Positions 63,206-64,000 of a stretch of 64,000 nucleotides of DNA are shown here, one piece after another. Origin of the DNA: Mesorhabditis belari (taxonomy: Eukaryota > Nematoda > Chromadorea > Rhabditida > Rhabditidae); assembly GCA_958450365.1 (NCBI GenBank), contig CAUEEP010000356.1, positions 49,865 through 113,864 of the forward strand. Reading direction: 5' to 3'. The notes under the pieces are model-generated. The model saw only the letters and a list, made by a program, of their open reading frames with translations, was not told where the DNA came from and ran no database searches. Position numbers and translations under genes: made by a program. Each line of letters starts with the position of its first letter. Position 1 is the stretch's first letter.

Positions 63206-64000
63206 AGGTATCAAAAATTCGCTTTTGACTTTAGGATAAATTGTGGTGCTCATCTTGTAAATTATTTGCAATATTGCGGCTAAATTATTTGCATTATTCA
63301 AAAATTGACGGCTCTTCATTAAATAAATGAGTTGTTGGTGCATGTCAGAGAGTTTTCATGGAAATTGTCACAAAGCGTCTCGATTTTCTCAGGATTCGAG
63401 TCTGCTTTGATCAAAATCCTTTCTTTTAATGATTATACACAAAAATTTCAATAGCTATAGTATTTTTAAGACAATTAAGACGACTTAAGCGTATTTTTTG
63501 ATATCTTTGTCATTTCTCAAATCTCACACTGGTCTATTGAACTCATTTTTCGAAGAAAGCCTTTGAAAATGCCGAAAACTGCCTCAAAATGCCTCAAAAA
63601 AGGGTTAAACTCCAAATTTCGAAGAACTAAGATCTCATTTTTGTTTTTTCACTCTTTCATTTTTTGTTTTTTTCATGCGTACGTTCCGAACATGTACATC
63701 AGAAATCGTTTCTCGAAAATGGGCTCAAAAAAAAAAGCTTTCTATTCTTTTCTGTTTTCTATATCGAGTACAAAAATTTTGAGAAACTTTTGAGAAATTA
63801 TGCAAGAAAGGGCACGCCATCGTTTTTTCGTTTTTCGTTTTTCGTTTTTCGTTTTCGTTTTCAGTGGAAAAATCCAAATGAAAATTTCTCTAATTGCAAA
63901 TTCTCCAATTGCAAATTTACGCGCTTTTTATGACGCACTGGGGGATTTTTTTTGTAGTTGTACTTCTTTCACAAATGGCATTGCGCTTTTTGGTGAGGGA
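63206..64000. other. No gene seen to the window edge
   Basis: AT-rich DNA with a short gtttttc array at 63824-63860 and duplicated ctctaattgcaaatt at 63890-63918. Confidence 0.5.

Overview
The window looks like nuclear DNA of a nematode. The evidence is three animal developmental or neuronal genes whose exons end in TTTTCAG-type 3' splice sites, tracts of the nematode telomere hexamer TTAGGC, and many Tc1/mariner elements. The species cannot be named from sequence alone. Almost all long open frames here are translations of tandem repeats. The real genes are split into short exons that only appear when each frame is read for conserved motifs and for matching intron phase.

Gene layout. (1) 1-5906, minus strand: a Cys-loop nicotinic acetylcholine receptor alpha-type subunit, 11 exons from the signal peptide to TM3; its 3' end lies beyond the left edge. 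(2) 5907-16406: about 10.5 kb between genes, filled with minisatellites, a fold-back element, small inverted-repeat elements, a degenerate TTAGGC tract and a broken transposase. (3) 16407-28347, plus strand: a complete Wnt ligand gene, 12 exons, about 389 residues, with mariner and fold-back insertions in its introns. (4) 29597-46155, minus strand: an alpha-tubulin gene, 14 coding exons seen plus an expected separate ATG exon, about 441 residues, convergent with the Wnt gene. It has no lysine at position 40 and a short tail ending in lysine. Its introns hold a 1.7 kb minisatellite and several transposons. (5) 46156-64000: repeat-dominated DNA with tRNA-derived modules (two composite twin modules and clusters of single modules), LINE 3' ends, one nearly intact mariner and a few orphan exon candidates.

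The three genes are not an operon and share no pathway beyond animal signalling and cytoskeleton. What unites the window is its architecture: compact coding exons, all with matching phases, separated by introns swollen by minisatellites (periods 6-25 bp) and by nested inverted-repeat elements. Several element combinations occur twice, at about 17 and 43 kb, 23 and 43 kb, and 48 and 54 kb. That points to spread of composite units rather than independent insertions.
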